The notes beneath the pieces were generated by a model. The model was not told where the DNA came from, ran no database searches, and worked only from the letters and a program-made list of their open reading frames with translations. This document shows positions 24,142 through 37,341 of a stretch of 64,000 nucleotides of DNA, piece after piece. Each line of letters begins with the position of its first letter. Position 1 is the stretch's first letter. This DNA comes from Blasia pusilla (taxonomy: Eukaryota > Marchantiophyta > Marchantiopsida > Blasiales): assembly GCA_050084515.1 (NCBI GenBank), contig CM114271.1, positions 992,001 to 1,056,000 on the forward strand, given 5' to 3'. A program made the translations under genes and the position numbers.

Positions 24142-27100
24142 TTGAGAGACGTATACATGACGCTGGGGTCAGGAGAAGTGGAGGTGTTGAAAGCGGGGGC
24201 CGGGGGTGAGTTGATGGCGACGCACCAATGGCGGAAGCAGGCGTTTCTGAATGACACGGCATATCCGAGTGAGGTAGCCACAGTGGACATCTCTGAAGAT
24301 GAAGCGCAAGAATTAGATGAAGAGGGGCAGGTTGTGAGTTTACTACTCGAGGCTTTTCCTGGAATTTCTCTTCAGAGCATTGTTTCTGCTTATGCTCGGG
24401 CGAACGAGGATCCCAATTATGCTGCCGAGCTTCTTAGTTTGGAAACCGGAACCGAATCCTCCAACACGTCCGGAGAAGATTCGGACGGACGAGACTACGC
24501 TAAAGGTCAGGGTGGTATGTTCTTTGAAGCAGCGCCCAGGTCACTCGACACTGCTCGTCATCTCGAAAGGAAAGATGATCAAGTTGAGGCTGGAAACGGG
24601 TATACTGTAAGAGCTACCGTCTTGAGAGGCGCCCCTGGAGTACACAATCATGGCGGTAGGCCGCCGGATCCGAACCCTCGCGGTTCCTTGGCTGTCCGCC
24701 CGTGGGTTGCTCCGCCGCCAGCTTGTGAAGATGGCGACGACTGTTTACCCCCTGTCCATGACAGTCGGAATGGAACCAGTATTTGCTCGTCAGCAAGTCA
24801 TTCGTGGGCACGAGGGAGTGCCGGTGTTCCAACTGATGCTTCTTCCGGTAATGGGATTACTAGTAGCTATTATGGCAATTCAAAGCCTCCATCCCCTCCA
24901 AGGTCAGTCTACGTCAATAGCGGCCACACACTCTCAGCTGTTTGCGGGAGCGTTTCGAATTTCCGGCAAGTAAAGAAGTCTGCGCCGCCAAAGGGTAATG
25001 CGAAAGATAGGACGAGTGACCATATGCCGTCTCAACACAGAAGGAATGCTAGGGTGAAAAATAGGGAGGACGAAATGCTGTTTCCAGCGGAGTCACCGCG
25101 AAAGACGAAGAAGAAAGGAGGCTTGAGCGAGGAGACCGGTGAGGAATGTTCCGAAAATGAGTCGGCGCTAAAGGCTGCCGAGGACTTCTTGCACTCCATG
25201 CTGGGTGACAGCTTTGAGCTCCGAGTCGATGTTGTCAGAGATGTTTTGGGTACGTGAGCTTTTGTTAAGGCACTAGGTGATGTCAGAGATCACTTGTGAG
25301 GAACTCAGTAATTTGAGGTTAATTACTTTCTTTACAGCACGTATTCCATTGCACTCCCTTCTTGTTCACGCCCCACAATTCTGTTGGTGTGCCTTGTTTT
25401 ACCCTGCCCGAAGATGTGATCATCGGAATCTAGCGGGGCGAGCTGATGAAAATCAGATGTGAGGTTTAAGTAATTGTGCGGTTGCTTCACAAGATTATGT
25501 TCAGGACAGGACAGGACAACAAAGGCCTTAGCTAGGTCAACACTGCAAGTAAAATACTCATCTCGTAACTTTTACCAGTTTTGAAAGAGGATCTCTGCCA
25601 TTAGCATTCCTTTTTATGCAATTTTTTGTTCGAGAAGTCATAGAATTGTTCAGATGTCAGGTCAATAATCACAGAAATAAAATGGTGTACGGAGTGTTCT
25701 CTGACCGCTGGGAATGGAAGGTTGCGGACTCCACTTAGATGGGTAGCTTCTTAGGAGTTGGGGAGTAAGAGGACAAACACAAGAATTGAGTTTTGGTTTT
25801 GTTTTCTCAGGGCATTTTGCAGGTGACACTGAGAAGGTATGTGTATGGACTTTCATGGAATCAGGGGATGTGTGTAACTACAGCTCATTACCTCTTAGTA
25901 TAAGGGTTGCAACTACTATTGTTCAAGTATGTCTCTTATGTCCTGTTGCTCATGTGGAAGGATTAATGGTGAGGATTTGTTCGTGCACCCTTCAGAGAAA
26001 GAAATATTAGTGTCATGGGCTTTAGAATTCAGCAGTCAAAATTATACTCAAACCAAACTTCAACTTTGGAACTGTGAATGTGGCTTAAAACTTGGAGAGA
26101 AAACAGAAAGAGTAGGAATGTAAATGATGATTAATGTGGATAGAGATCGAGGGCAAGGTTACGGACTATAAGAAGAGTGGGTTGGTGAAGACTTTCAGAG
26201 CCCACTAGTGGGCAGAGCCTTCATCCACCATGATGGAGGGAATGCTCAATTCAGCCTTCTGCCTTAATTTTTGCCTAGTAGTCCCGTCAAAACTGTGATA
26301 TCTTAGCAAACTGGTGGGGAAATTTTCATATCCATCATTCACAGGCTTTTCACCAGATTGAGCCTTTTCAACCTTCTAAATTGACATTAAAATTCCCTCC
26401 CCACATGATAGGGAAGAGGGACGACAGCCGCATGTCTTTCATCTTCTTTTATTTTAGAACCACATATCTCCTGGCTATGGCGAGAGGTTATGGTCCCAAG
26501 GAAGTAGGTATAACCTTTGAATTTGGAGTTTTACAGTAGAACTTGGCATTGGAATTACACTCACAAATATATTTACCATGATGATTTACCATATGTGCAG
26601 GCCTTTGAAACACTTTTACACATGGTGTCACCTTCATCTGGGTATGAACATAGGAGTGATTCTGACCAGAGGTCCGATCCTTTACAAACCCTGATTGAAG
26701 CGTTTCCGAATAGGGATCCTGCTGAAGTTTTGATTGCTTACCAGGTAATTTAGAGATCAGAATGTATGCAAAACTTCTGGAATTTAAATGTGGTTTGGAC
26801 TGTTGGTATTATGTCATTGTTTGGATCATGCATGGCTTGACCTGTTTCTGAAAAAGTACTGGAGTGGGAAATTCTCATACCAGGAATGTAATGAGGATCT
26901 GGAGCTAGCTTCAAACTCCTTGCTTCAAGAGGAGATTCAAAAGAATGGTGAAAGTAAGAGTAAATTAGGTGCTAGCAACCTGGATGTAAGTGTCTGCAAT
27001 CTACCCAAATTTCTTTTCTCTGGATATGATTGTGTCTCCTGCCATGGTGGTCTCATAAATCCAATGCCTATGGTATACAAGTCAAGAGCCTCCACATGGT

Positions 27101-29819
27101 TGGCAGGGGTTCTGTTGCATGGTGATCAGGACGTTTCGAGAGCAGGAAACTCTTGAAGAATTTGCATGTGGAATCCATCATGTGCTCAGATGCATAGGTC
27201 TGTTTTAACCAATAGCTTTGCTCTCAGTTTATCTCCAGACATTGCTCAAGCAATTATTAGTATACTTCAGTGTTGGTAAATTGATTTCTCTTTGATTTGA
27301 ATTGTTCATGGGTTGTGGAGTGTTGAGGGAACTAGGCATTGATCATGATTGTCTAATACTGCCTACAGCTTGTACTCATACAACTGCACCAAACCTTCCC
27401 AGCAGTGGAGCTCAGTTTTCTTTCTGAAGTCTTGGAAGCATGTCAGTTCTCTTATGGGTGAGTCTTTGGTTTTACTTCGTACAGTAACCATACTCGTTGC
27501 TTGCAAGCATTCAAAGTCATAGTAACGATTTTATATGTAAGCAATGTTAAGCAAATTTATATCTAGAAGTCATGTTTTTATGTGATGTCCTATATTTTGT
27601 TACGTTTGTTTTTTTTCAGTTGGCTAGTTTTTTAATCTGTAATGTGTTCATATTTTATTTCCTGTTCTCATAGATGGATAGGTTTGGAGAACTCCCTGTG
27701 TTTGTAGGGATGCAGTGAAGGCCTTGAACGACTCGGGACTGGTGCCAATGAATGAGGAGATTGGGACAGCGGTTGACCATGAAGAGGCATTGCAGGCACT
27801 ATTTGAGACAGATGTGGGCTCTGTAGAGGCTGGTCCTTCTAGTGTTCACAAGATGAACAGGGAACCTTACACAGTTGTAGTTGCAAGAGCAAGGTCTCAA
27901 AGTTCATCAAATAAAAAATTTGTGAAAGGGACGATTAAATCTGATGGTAAGCCGCCATTGCCTTTTTGGTATTTGGCTAAAGTGCCCTTGATCATTTGAT
28001 TTTAATTACACTGTTTTGAGGGTCTTATGTAGATCTTGCATGGGAGCGTTGGGATGACATTAAAGGTTATCATCATATCTGATCTTGATGCAGGTGAAAG
28101 CGATGCCTATGATGAACACCGCCAGACAGCAAGTGAGCACATGAACACAATGAAGAAATATTTTCAAGAGGTAAAGAATTGTTAGGATTTTCTTAAGAAA
28201 AAAAATGACTGTATAGTAAAATATTCAAATTTATGTTTTGACTTTTTAATTCAAGTTGAACAAGATCGTTTCAAGTTTGTGATATAATCTTTGTCAGACT
28301 TGTTATTGGTAGAGCTGGTGATAAATGGTGTATGTTTCCATAGTGCATGCTTGTCTCTGAGATATTAATTTGCACATTCTAAGTAGTTTGCTGCCTATCC
28401 CAGGCCACTGCAGCATATGGGCGAGGTAATCGAGCCTTGGCTGGTGTGCTGTCGGAGAAGGTACAAAGTCTTCATTCTGGAGTGCCCATATTATACATTG
28501 AGTCCTCAAAGCCATTATTTATCTATTCTCAGAACAGAGTGGATGGTCAATTTTTTCCTGTGAGACATTTCTGTTGGAAGATTTTTGGGGAAAAAAAGTT
28601 ATTCCTGTCCTGAAGGATGTGTGTGAATCATTCAGGTTCTTTAAAAATCAAGATGATGCTGTCTTTTAATACCATAGGCACGATGACTTACTTATTGCAT
28701 CCGTCAAACAATATTTGTTTTTCAGTACAATCGGAGTAATTAAGTTCTTGCTATTTCTTGTAACCATTGCAGGGAAAGGAATATAAGCAGTTGGGCAGAG
28801 AAGCAAGCCTGAGAGCTAGCGAAAATATTTTCAACTTGAAGTACGTTAACATCGAACCTATTGTGCCCTTAGCTCAGTTTCGTTGTTCAGACTGATGTGT
28901 AAGTAGAATGGAATTATACTAATGTAGCCTGTGCGCATTTTCGTTGTTCATGCTCTTGTAGATATGGAGAATGGAATATCTAATTGATTCTTATCTATAT
29001 GATGACGTTACATGTTTGAAGTTATGATTTAAGCATTGCGGGCATTGAGCTGCAGGAACCAAAACATTAGGAACAATATTACAATTGACCTGCACTCACA
29101 GCATGTCCAGGAGTCCTTCAGTCTCCTGAAACTCCACTTGAAATCTTTATCATCTATACCATGTAAGGCTCTGACCTGTTCCACTGGTTATACTTCAATA
29201 GTATTTCTTTGAGGGTATGAAGAACTGTCAGGGTCTTTTAACTCAAAAGTTTATAAATTCTTACTGTTTCCAACTGGATGCAGCTGTTCATACCCTCACA
29301 GTTATAACGGGACAAGGGGCCCATAGCATTGGTGGACGAGCAAGAATCAAGCCTGCTGTAAGATGCCGAAACTTAGTCCCCCGTTTCCAGTCATGACTTC
29401 ATAACCTCGACATGTTCATGTATAGCTCATATCGCTTAGGTGCTGAATTCAATATGGAATGTCCCACAGGTGCCCATTGATGCAATGAGTCTCACTTTTG
29501 AAACCAGCTACAAAGAAATCTTTGAAATTAGGGGTTTATGCAGAGCAGTGCAAATTTTGATCAGCTTGCAAACATGATGAGTGTATAGTTTCTTAGAGAA
29601 AACTTCAGTGCTTTTTGTCACCTTCGGTGTGTGAATGTCAAGGCTTACTGTGGGAAATATTGGTTACCATGACCACAGATAACGAAGTTTATGACGACAA
29701 AGAATATTCCTTGGACGGAGCCAAATGGAGGGTGTCTGATAATCAAGATGGCAGATGTGCGGCGCTACTACACTAGTCCTAGGAGCTCTGATAGTTCGTC
29801 TGGCTATGAATCCTCTTAG
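24142..29819 (+). CDS. CUE-like/DUF1771/Smr-domain protein (plant PRL1-interacting-factor-like family)
   Basis: Twelve exons join in frame to 743 aa: 24142-25249, 25811-25836, 26601-26744, 26884-26985, 27369-27457, 27708-27946, 28094-28170, 28404-28460, 28773-28840, 29056-29162, 29284-29357 and 29679-29819. The second exon is only 26 nt. Four CUE/UBA-like three-helix segments are visible (about residues 63-103, 345-386, 408-445 and 462-500). A DUF1771 segment follows (575-640; HRQTASEHMNTMKKYFQEA...YGRGNRALAGVLSEKGKEY), then a C-terminal Smr domain (646-720) with IDLHSQHV and VITGQGAHS. Smr domains are known as nicking nucleases or RNA-binding folds, and CUE folds bind ubiquitin. The usual Smr DLHG reads DLHS here. 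A low-complexity Ser/Pro/Gly linker fills residues 105-330. The family is seen in Arabidopsis (At5g58720-like). The exact role is unknown to me. ATG 24214 is an alternative start. Confidence 0.92.
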
Positions 29820-31585
29820 CTTGTGGGTCGGTTGTTGATGGTATGGGTGCTGTAACATTTACCTTGTGCCAGCTGGATCTGATTGCGTTGGTGCATATGA
29901 GGGTGTCCATGGGTGAGGGTGAAGGTGAAGTTCTATTTTCTCCACATTACGGGCCCTGCAAAAATTGTGGGTGGTCTTTAACCTATAACTTATGATTAGA
30001 GTGATGGCCAGGATTTCACATTGTTCACGAGCTCTAGAGGCAGGTCAAAAAATTTGAGTCCTTATCATCAAAGGAGGCTGAGAGTAGGTCTCTTCAAAAG
30101 AGACACAGGGTAGGTCCCAGTTGATAATGAACTTGACACGAGTTTCTGCACTGATATTCTGATTTTTCTTTTCTGAAGACCATGTGCAATGGATGTTTCC
30201 TGTAGCTTTGTGTAGTGAATGTTAAAACTAAACTTACCGGAATATCAAAATGTTTGGAAAAGAAGTTCAGGGTTTAGGGTTGAGTTTTAGGATTTAGGGT
30301 TTGGTTTTAATTCCTTTTGGATTTTGGTCTCTCAGAAGCATAACATTAATCTATACTATTAACAGAGAAATGGTTTTCAAATGGCGACATCCCCCGGCAT
30401 GGGTTGGGGGCATTCAAGTAATGGGGCGTCCAGGGCATTCAAGTAACAGGGTGTTCACACATCATCCAATCTTGGGTGTTTCTACATAGCTGCCCCTTCT
30501 AACACTCTCATTCAGCATTTTACTATTTCTAGGATGGCTCTTCATGTTCTGTCTTACTAGTTTGCTTGTAGGTTGTGCCCTCCCCCCGGGCTTCTAGGTT
30601 GTGCCCTCCCTCTGGGGCTGACCCGTAGGGAGCCTAGAGAAACTAGCTAGACTACTCTTCACATACACGAAAATAACCAGAGCTTCCTGAACACATCCTA
30701 CCATGAGTTAAATCCTTTTATTCTCAACAACTTTTTTCTATAGCAAGTAGGAAAGAACTGGACCTCTCAATATCTCCTTCTATATGATGCGGCCTGTATG
30801 AGTCAAGATGTACATATGCTCTAATTTTACACATCCCGGTTTCTTTCTCAGCAATGCCTCATCCTCATGAAAAATAGGGTGGGCATTAGATAACCACCAT
30901 GACAAAAAACTTGGTAAATGACGAGGGTGTCTCATTTCTTGGCACACAATCACGAGTATTTAAACAAATGATGGGGCTTCTCTCATTTCTGCGCACACAA
31001 TCACACGTACGTAGACCAAAAATCTCTCAAAATTCTGAAGTATGGGCGCTCGTTCCTAACTACCATACTATCCTTGCGTCCTCCTATGATGATAAGCTGG
31101 GCCATAAGCTTTTTTACGTCTACATGAATGCGGTTCACTTGCTCTTAAAAGTACACAGATACGACAATTGGCAGATTCTCACAACTCACTTCACACACAT
31201 ACACTAGATGGCACGAAGCTTGGAAACATGATTTCTTTACTTCTCTAGCAAACTCCACAAACAAACATATAATCAGAGCTGCTTGCAAAATTTAGAAAGC
31301 ACAAAGCTTTTCACCTTGAAAGTAGCTAGGAAGCATCAATCTCTTACATTAACAAATAACAATCTAGCCAATCCCACCCTCAACGAGGTTATACCGATTT
31401 ATGTATATTGACATCATCATGGGCTAGCTTATGTTTGAAGTCTCAACTAAGGAAAGAGAAGTGTCTCCAAGTCCTCTTTTGAAATATATGTTGTTCTTTT
31501 GAAATATATCTTGTCCAAGATTCCAATTGGTAAATGATCTTGGTTTTGGGTTTCTTTTAATTTTGTCATGGTAGATGAAACGTAA
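29820..31585. other. Gene-free 3' flank of the Smr gene
   Basis: No coding exon is recognised. A short telomere-like stretch lies at 30268-30304. A duplicated phrase GGCATTCAAGTAA occurs at about 30410 and 30434. An isolated Helitron-like 5' start (A then TCTATACTA) at 30350 has no matching 3' end. Confidence 0.5.
30268..30304 (+). repeat. Short interstitial telomeric-type repeat
   Basis: GGGTTTAGGGTT and ATTTAGGGTTT flank a diverged unit, matching the plant telomere repeat TTTAGGG. Only two or three units remain, so this is a trace and not a telomere. Confidence 0.6.
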
Positions 31586-33500
31586 AACAAGATTTTGAGG
31601 ACAGGTTGACGTCCGCGCCCATCTTGAGGAGACCAATCAGGGGACATCCTTTCAGTTGCACACAGATTGGAGCATGTTGGGGCTTGGAGCGGTGCTCACC
31701 CAACATGATGATGAGGGTAGAGACTTCGTGGTGGCTTACGCTAGCTGCTCGAACAACGCTGCAGAGGCAAAGTACAACTTGTATGAGGGTGAGTGCTTGG
31801 CTACAGTGTGGGTTGTCGTGCATTTCAGGTGATACTTATTCGGCAACCCCTTTACCATCATCATTGATCATCAACCACTGAAGTGGTTGATGGAGTCCGG
31901 CAAGCTTACAGGGAAGCTTGCGAGATAGGCTCTATTGTTGCAAGAGTATGATTTTCAGGTGGTACATAGACCTGGGACGCTCAACCAAGATGCAGATGGG
32001 TTGAGTCGTAACCCATGCTCGAGTCATCAAGATGCGACTGGAGCTCGATGGCATGGAGAGAGTGATGAGGAGTCAGTGCGTGGATGGCACGCGTCAGCCT
32101 ATTTAGGCATGTTGGCTATGGAGAGCCAGAGTGTGGAGACTTTGATGGCGAGGTCTAGTGGAGAGTCCTTGGATCCCGAGGCAAATGAGGGGACGACAGG
32201 TGGCCGAGATATTCATGATGATGGAGTAGTCTTGGAGTACCTTCGTACTGGTAGCGTTGCGAGCACCGTGGGTGCTAGAGAGCGGGATCGGATCCTACAG
32301 TAGGCCAGACGGTTCCGTTGGGAGGGGACACATGTTTTGAGGGTTTGGGAGGATGATAGAGTACGCGTAGTGCCGCATCCTTTGCAGAGAGCACGACTAG
32401 TGTAGCATGCCCACGAGGAGTTGGATCACTTTAGGATGAAATGGACGTACCGCTTGCTCCAGATTCAGTATTGGTGGCGAGGCATGGAGTCTGACGTTCA
32501 ACAATTTGTTGCCAGGTGCATGGTGTGTGATTGGGTCGGAGCATCGTTCAATGCTCCGACTCCACAGTTACATCCATTACCGATCATGGGCTTAGGGCAT
32601 AGATGGAGTTTGGATTTTGCAGGACCTTTGCCTTTGACGGAGTGTCACAATCGTTATGTGTTGGTGATGGTCGAGTACTTCTCGAAGTGGATCGAGTTGG
32701 TTGCATTGCCTGACAAAGCAAGTGAGGGAGTAGCTTATGCCTTCCTTCATAGAGTGCTGAGTCATTATGGGCACTAGCTGAGGTGTTGACAGACCAGGGT
32801 ACCGAGTTTCGCGGTGAGCTACAGACCTTGTGTGATCAGGCGCTGATCGACCACCACACGACTTCGCGAGATCATCCCCAGGCGGATGGATTAGCAGAGA
32901 TAGTTGTGCAGACAGTGAAGAGGGTTTTATGCAAGTATGGCTTGCATAGAGGTCACCTAGGAGATTGGGACCTCCAGTTGCCGTGGCGATGGGATACAGA
33001 TTCAGGAGGCAAGCATCCTTAGTGTCTTTTTCACCGTACTTGCTACTTTATGGCCGAGAGCCAGATTTACCAGCGGCCATTCGTCGAGATGTTGGTGAGG
33101 TGCTAGACCTTGATGACCCAGATGTATGGATGCGAGCATGTTCTCAGAGGGCTGAGTTGTGCAACATCGGGATACGTTGAGGTATGCCACTATTCGGGGT
33201 GGCGGTTATCGACCAACTATCCGGAGGTTTCATCAGGGAGATTATGTCTACTTGCAACAGATGGCACCGATGACATTTGATGTGACTCCAGAGCGTACTA
33301 TCCTGAGAGTGTGTGACGTTTTGCCATCCAGTGTTCTCTTGCTGGAGGGACGGGATGGTATGGTATGGAAGGATCATGTACGTAATTATGCGCCATGTCA
33401 CCTTCTTAACATTGATGGTATAGTAGATCCGAGATTAGCAGTAGTTCTTGCAGGCTTGCGTTGTATGTTGTGTGGTTCTGCCCCTGGTAGTCTGTGATGG
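31586..33500 (+). mobile_element. Decayed, 5'-truncated Ty3/gypsy LTR retrotransposon (RNase H and integrase)
   Basis: Plus-strand frames carry, in order, an RNase H region (LHTDWSMLGLGAVLTQHD, DHQPLKWLMESGKL, HRPGTLNQDADGLSRNPC), an integrase zinc-binding region (LDHFRMKWTYRLLQIQYWWRG...C-x2-C), the integrase core (WSLDFAGPLP, VLTDQGTEF, HHTTSRDHPQADGLAE) and an integrase tail (YLLLYGREPDLP). Gag, protease and most of the reverse transcriptase are absent to the left. The frame is broken by stops, for example at 31830, 31926, near 32300 and 32401, and by shifts near 32774 and 33020. This copy cannot make a working polyprotein. No complete pair of long terminal repeats was found. Confidence 0.9.
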
Positions 33501-33753
33501 ATGTTTGAGAGGTTGGCATATGGCATGTTTGACGCCACCTCTCACTAGGGTTCCTCGGGGACGATGGATGTGTCCCAGATGTACATAGAGGAGATACTAG
33601 GTAGGTTTCGATTGCAACTTTTTTTGTGACATGGATGACAGGAAGGCGACTAACGATGGGGCCACATGAGCATCCGGCCTTTCTGCTCTTAGTGTCCTAG
33701 AGATGTATGTCGTGGTAGGTAGGGATAGATGACTATATGGAGTTAGAGGGGCA

Positions 33754-34471
33754 ATTGGAGATATTTTGGTACTTCTCGCCTATGTGTATGGATGCTATGA
33801 GTTAGCATGGGATTGTGTGTGTGTGTTCGGTGACAACGATGTATATTGTGTAGCGATGTGTATGCGCACCACAACTGTCACGACTGTTATGATAGATCGG
33901 TGGGATCTAGTAGAGCGTCTTTAGGAGTAGTGGAGGACAAGCCCAAGAGTTCGAGAATGACGTGCTGAGGCCTTGGGAAACCTGAGAGAGCAGGTTTCCC
34001 CTTCGTTTCGGCTCATTTGGAGCCATATAGATAAACTTACTATTTTTGGTAAGTTTCCATGTTGGGGATAGTTGACTTTCCAATTTTGGAAGTGGCCCCT
34101 GACCTGCTTCAGCAAGTCAAGAACCAAGGAGGTGACCTGCGAGCATAGGTTACTGTTGACAGGGCTTGGGAGAGGGAAGGGGGTATACCTCCAAAGGAGA
34201 GAACTTGAGAGCTCATTCTTACTTTGTTGAACCTCTTGGCATTAGGCGGCGGAGATATGGTCCCTTGCCTTGTGAATGTAACCCAAGCCTCTCATTAGGA
34301 GAGTGCTATGGTGTAAGATGGTGTAGAGAGAGATTGGATCTTACTTTATTGGAGATATTTTGGTACTTCTCGCCTCTGTGTATAGATGCCATGAGTTAGC
34401 ATGGGATCATGTGTGTTTGTGTGTGTGTTCGGTGACAACGATGTATATTGTGTAGCGATGTGTATGCGCAC
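33754..34471. repeat. Direct repeat pair (~118 bp, 594 bp apart) after the gypsy remnant
   Basis: Copy one (33754-33869) and copy two (34348-34471) share ATTGGAGATATTTTGGTACT, CATGAGTTAGCATGGGAT, a GT-rich tract and TGTGTAGCGATGTGTATGCG. Copy two is slightly longer in the GT tract. They follow the integrase by 250 bp and could be pieces of a long terminal repeat or of a nested insertion. Confidence 0.8.
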
Positions 34472-36026
34472 GATAGGAGAAAAAAAAAGAGAAAATGGAA
34501 TGGAAAGAAATTATAACAAAATACTAGCACAACATTAAGACAAGACATTCTGCGGTAGAGAAGTTCAAGGGAATAACTTCCATTCTGCAGTGCGCATCGA
34601 CGTAGCACCGAGAGATCACCAAAATATGTGGCAAGAAGAGAAAGAGAAATGCATAATAAGGCCTAGTGGTAGGGGTCGTAACAAGGTCATATTTGAATGT
34701 CTGTAACTTAATCCAAAATAGGAAATTCCTACTAAATCAAGAACCTCCAAAAAACCTCTATGAAGGTCCCAAGAAAATCCCCAAATGATGACATATGCAC
34801 ATATGTCACCAAAGGAGGCCACTATGTGTGTCTTGGACTTTCCACATCTGAACCGCCCTAGTGAGGCCTATTACATACTCTCACTCGACTACAAAGATTA
34901 TGACATTTTTCATGCAAGAAGGGCTAAGTAGATGCAAGAACACATATTTTAGGAGTTTAAGACCATGCCACTTATTTTTGTTCCTCACGCGAATGATGCA
35001 TAAAAAGTTGGTATATACACAAATACATGGATTGAATACAAGATTCGTATACCATGCATGGCATGAGTATCTTACTAATTTATATCAAATATGAAATTGT
35101 TATGACTTTAATGGGGTGCCCATTTAGGGTTCATGAAGCAACTCATTTGGTTGTGTAGAGAATTTTCATGGTTAATTTGAATTAAGGAGGTCATTGTAGC
35201 GTTGCTTAAAGGAATTCAACTAGGATGGAAATTCATCGTTTGATCAGATATAAATTCATCCTATACCAACTATTTGTATGTCAATGCATGGTGGGCACAA
35301 ATAATAAATAAATCTAGTCATATTGTGATCATCATCAATTTAAAATAAATGGTGGATTACAATAAGTAAGATTTTGTTCCTATTAAGGAATTTTTTTGGG
35401 GAAGTTTCAACCACATCTCTATCCGTTTCAACCTCTATTTTCTGCAAGATCAAAAAGTGCCCAAAATACTGATTCTAGAATTACCATCCTTGTGCACTAT
35501 TGGTACCCGATTCCCTCAAGCCGATGGAGATTTTACACGGTGGATTAGTAGGTTGTGTAGTAATATATTTGATGGGTCGTTTGAATTCTCATCTTGGACC
35601 TCTTACGCTTAGACCCAAGGATGTGAATGAGTGAGGAAGGGAGGAACAAAGGGATTCGATGACTCTCAATTTGTATCTTAATGTCTCCTCACATTTACAT
35701 GTTTCATAAAAGGAGAGCGCCCCAAACGCCACTCATTGGCCAAGGGAGGTGTCACCATAGATGAATGCATCACCTAATAACAATATAGATTTTAAAAATA
35801 AAAATTTAAAAAATATCTTTAACCTACAAATATTATTGTAAAATCCTGTCTCACAATGCTTGCATGATACATTAACAACAATTTTGATCAATACAAGCTT
35901 ACCATGTGTCTCACATATTTTAAGATTTCTCATATTTGATTTTAGAGCCGGGTCCGAGTATTTTTTTCAAAAGAACGGGTACATTTTTGGTATGTATAAA
36001 GAAGAAAGCCTCAATAAAAAGAGAGT
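34472..36026. other. AT-rich intergenic DNA, nothing recognised
   Basis: Composition is about two-thirds A+T. There is no supported coding exon. Only short accidental frames are present. Confidence 0.5.
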
Positions 36027-36500
36027 GATGGAAAATCCATCGGGAGTACAAAAGAGTACTCAAAGAATCAAGAACATGAAGGCCAAAAAAGAAAATGGGG
36101 CACCCCCCACCAGCTAAACTCATCAACAGCCGAGACAATATCAACAACACATAGAGAGACATGACTACCCCTGAGTGGGCCTCTCACACCGACATCTCCT
36201 ACAGCCTCAACCCACTACAAAAGCCCATTAGCTTGGGCACGCTACAAAGCTATGAAGACCCACAATAAAGAATTCATTTTCTTGAGTGGAGATTATGAGC
36301 GCAATCCATACGGAACGAGTCAGACCTCTCCCCCATAAACCCAAACATCTTTATGGCTAGGGGGACGAATCGACGTCCATCGTGAAGTCAACTATAGAGA
36401 TGTGTCTTCCTCGGGTCGCCGCCGCTCCTTGTAGCAATCTCCCTTGTGCCACCACCCAGGCTTGCACAACCTTCCGCGTAGGATACGTTATTACAACATC
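36027..36500 (-). mobile_element. Tail of a LINE-like retroelement, degenerate (copy 3)
   Basis: This is the same family and orientation as 15126-15600, starting at GTGATGGAAAATCCATCGGG. Conserved landmarks include AGACAATATCAACAACAC, GTGGGCCTCTC and TCTCCCCCATA. It is more diverged than the 15-kb copy, and its frame (36357-36617 on the minus strand) is broken relative to that copy. Confidence 0.5.
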
Positions 36501-37222
36501 CGCCACCACCATTTTAGCCTCTTCTGTAACATAAAGATTAGCACACATGGAATAATGCCTCTCTCTTTGCACATAGAAGCCGCTCTCGCGAGCAATACTG
36601 AACATGATATCCCGCATAACATAACAATCCTCTCATCCCCAAATGGACAGTGTGCTAAATGCACACAAAGTGGATCTAGACTCCAGAGTTTAGGGTATAG
36701 GGTTCTTGCTTTAGTTTAAGAATTACTGTCTTAGGGTAGACCTGCTAGTGAATGTCCATACAAGCGTGCTAAGGGAAAGTGAGATTTGTACTTGTGATGG
36801 AGAGTCACTATGACTTTGTCCATTGCTTAACTTACAACACGACCCTACAGCTTGAGAATGTAGCTTGGAGGGGTCAATTTAGGGTTACATTTTCGTCATA
36901 AGCCTATGCATTTCTCTTGGTATCGATCTCCTCATTCTCTACAAAGAGAGACAAAAATTCTATACATTTTCCTATTCCAATAAACTACTTTAGTTGAATA
37001 TTCCATCATTTTTGGTTAGTGAATGAGAAAATAAAATGAAAAATTTAAAATTCAACCGGCTAGGTCAACAAGTAACTCCTATTCTCCCCTGACTTCACTC
37101 AATCAACCATGGATAATACTTTAGAGTAAAGACTAGGATTTGAATAACCCATGAGCATACTTGCATGGACATCCACTAGTGGTTCTACCCTAAGACGGAC
37201 ATCTTCTCATGACCCATAAACA

Positions 37223-37341
37223 ATGCCACAAACTACCTAAGCCAATGGGCTTTTGCTACGCACTCATATTGTAAGAGTTGTCGGGATGCCACAAACTACC
37301 TAAACCAATGGGCTTTTGCGACGCACTCATATTGTAAGAGA
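37223..37341. repeat. 56-bp tandem duplication, period 63
   Basis: ATGCCACAAACTACCTAA through CTCATATTGTAAGAG occurs at 37223-37278 and again at 37286-37341 with only about two differences. This points to a recent duplication in the upstream flank of RRP40. Confidence 0.9.

Noticed and set aside
23748-24290. 180-aa and 156-aa minus-strand frames
   Set aside because: They lie antisense to the leader and first exon of the Smr gene, and their Ser/Pro/Leu-rich content reflects purine-rich DNA on the plus strand.
30350-30358. Helitron-like start TCTATACTA preceded by A
   Set aside because: No hairpin plus CTRR-T end was found downstream within reach, so one 9-mer is not enough.
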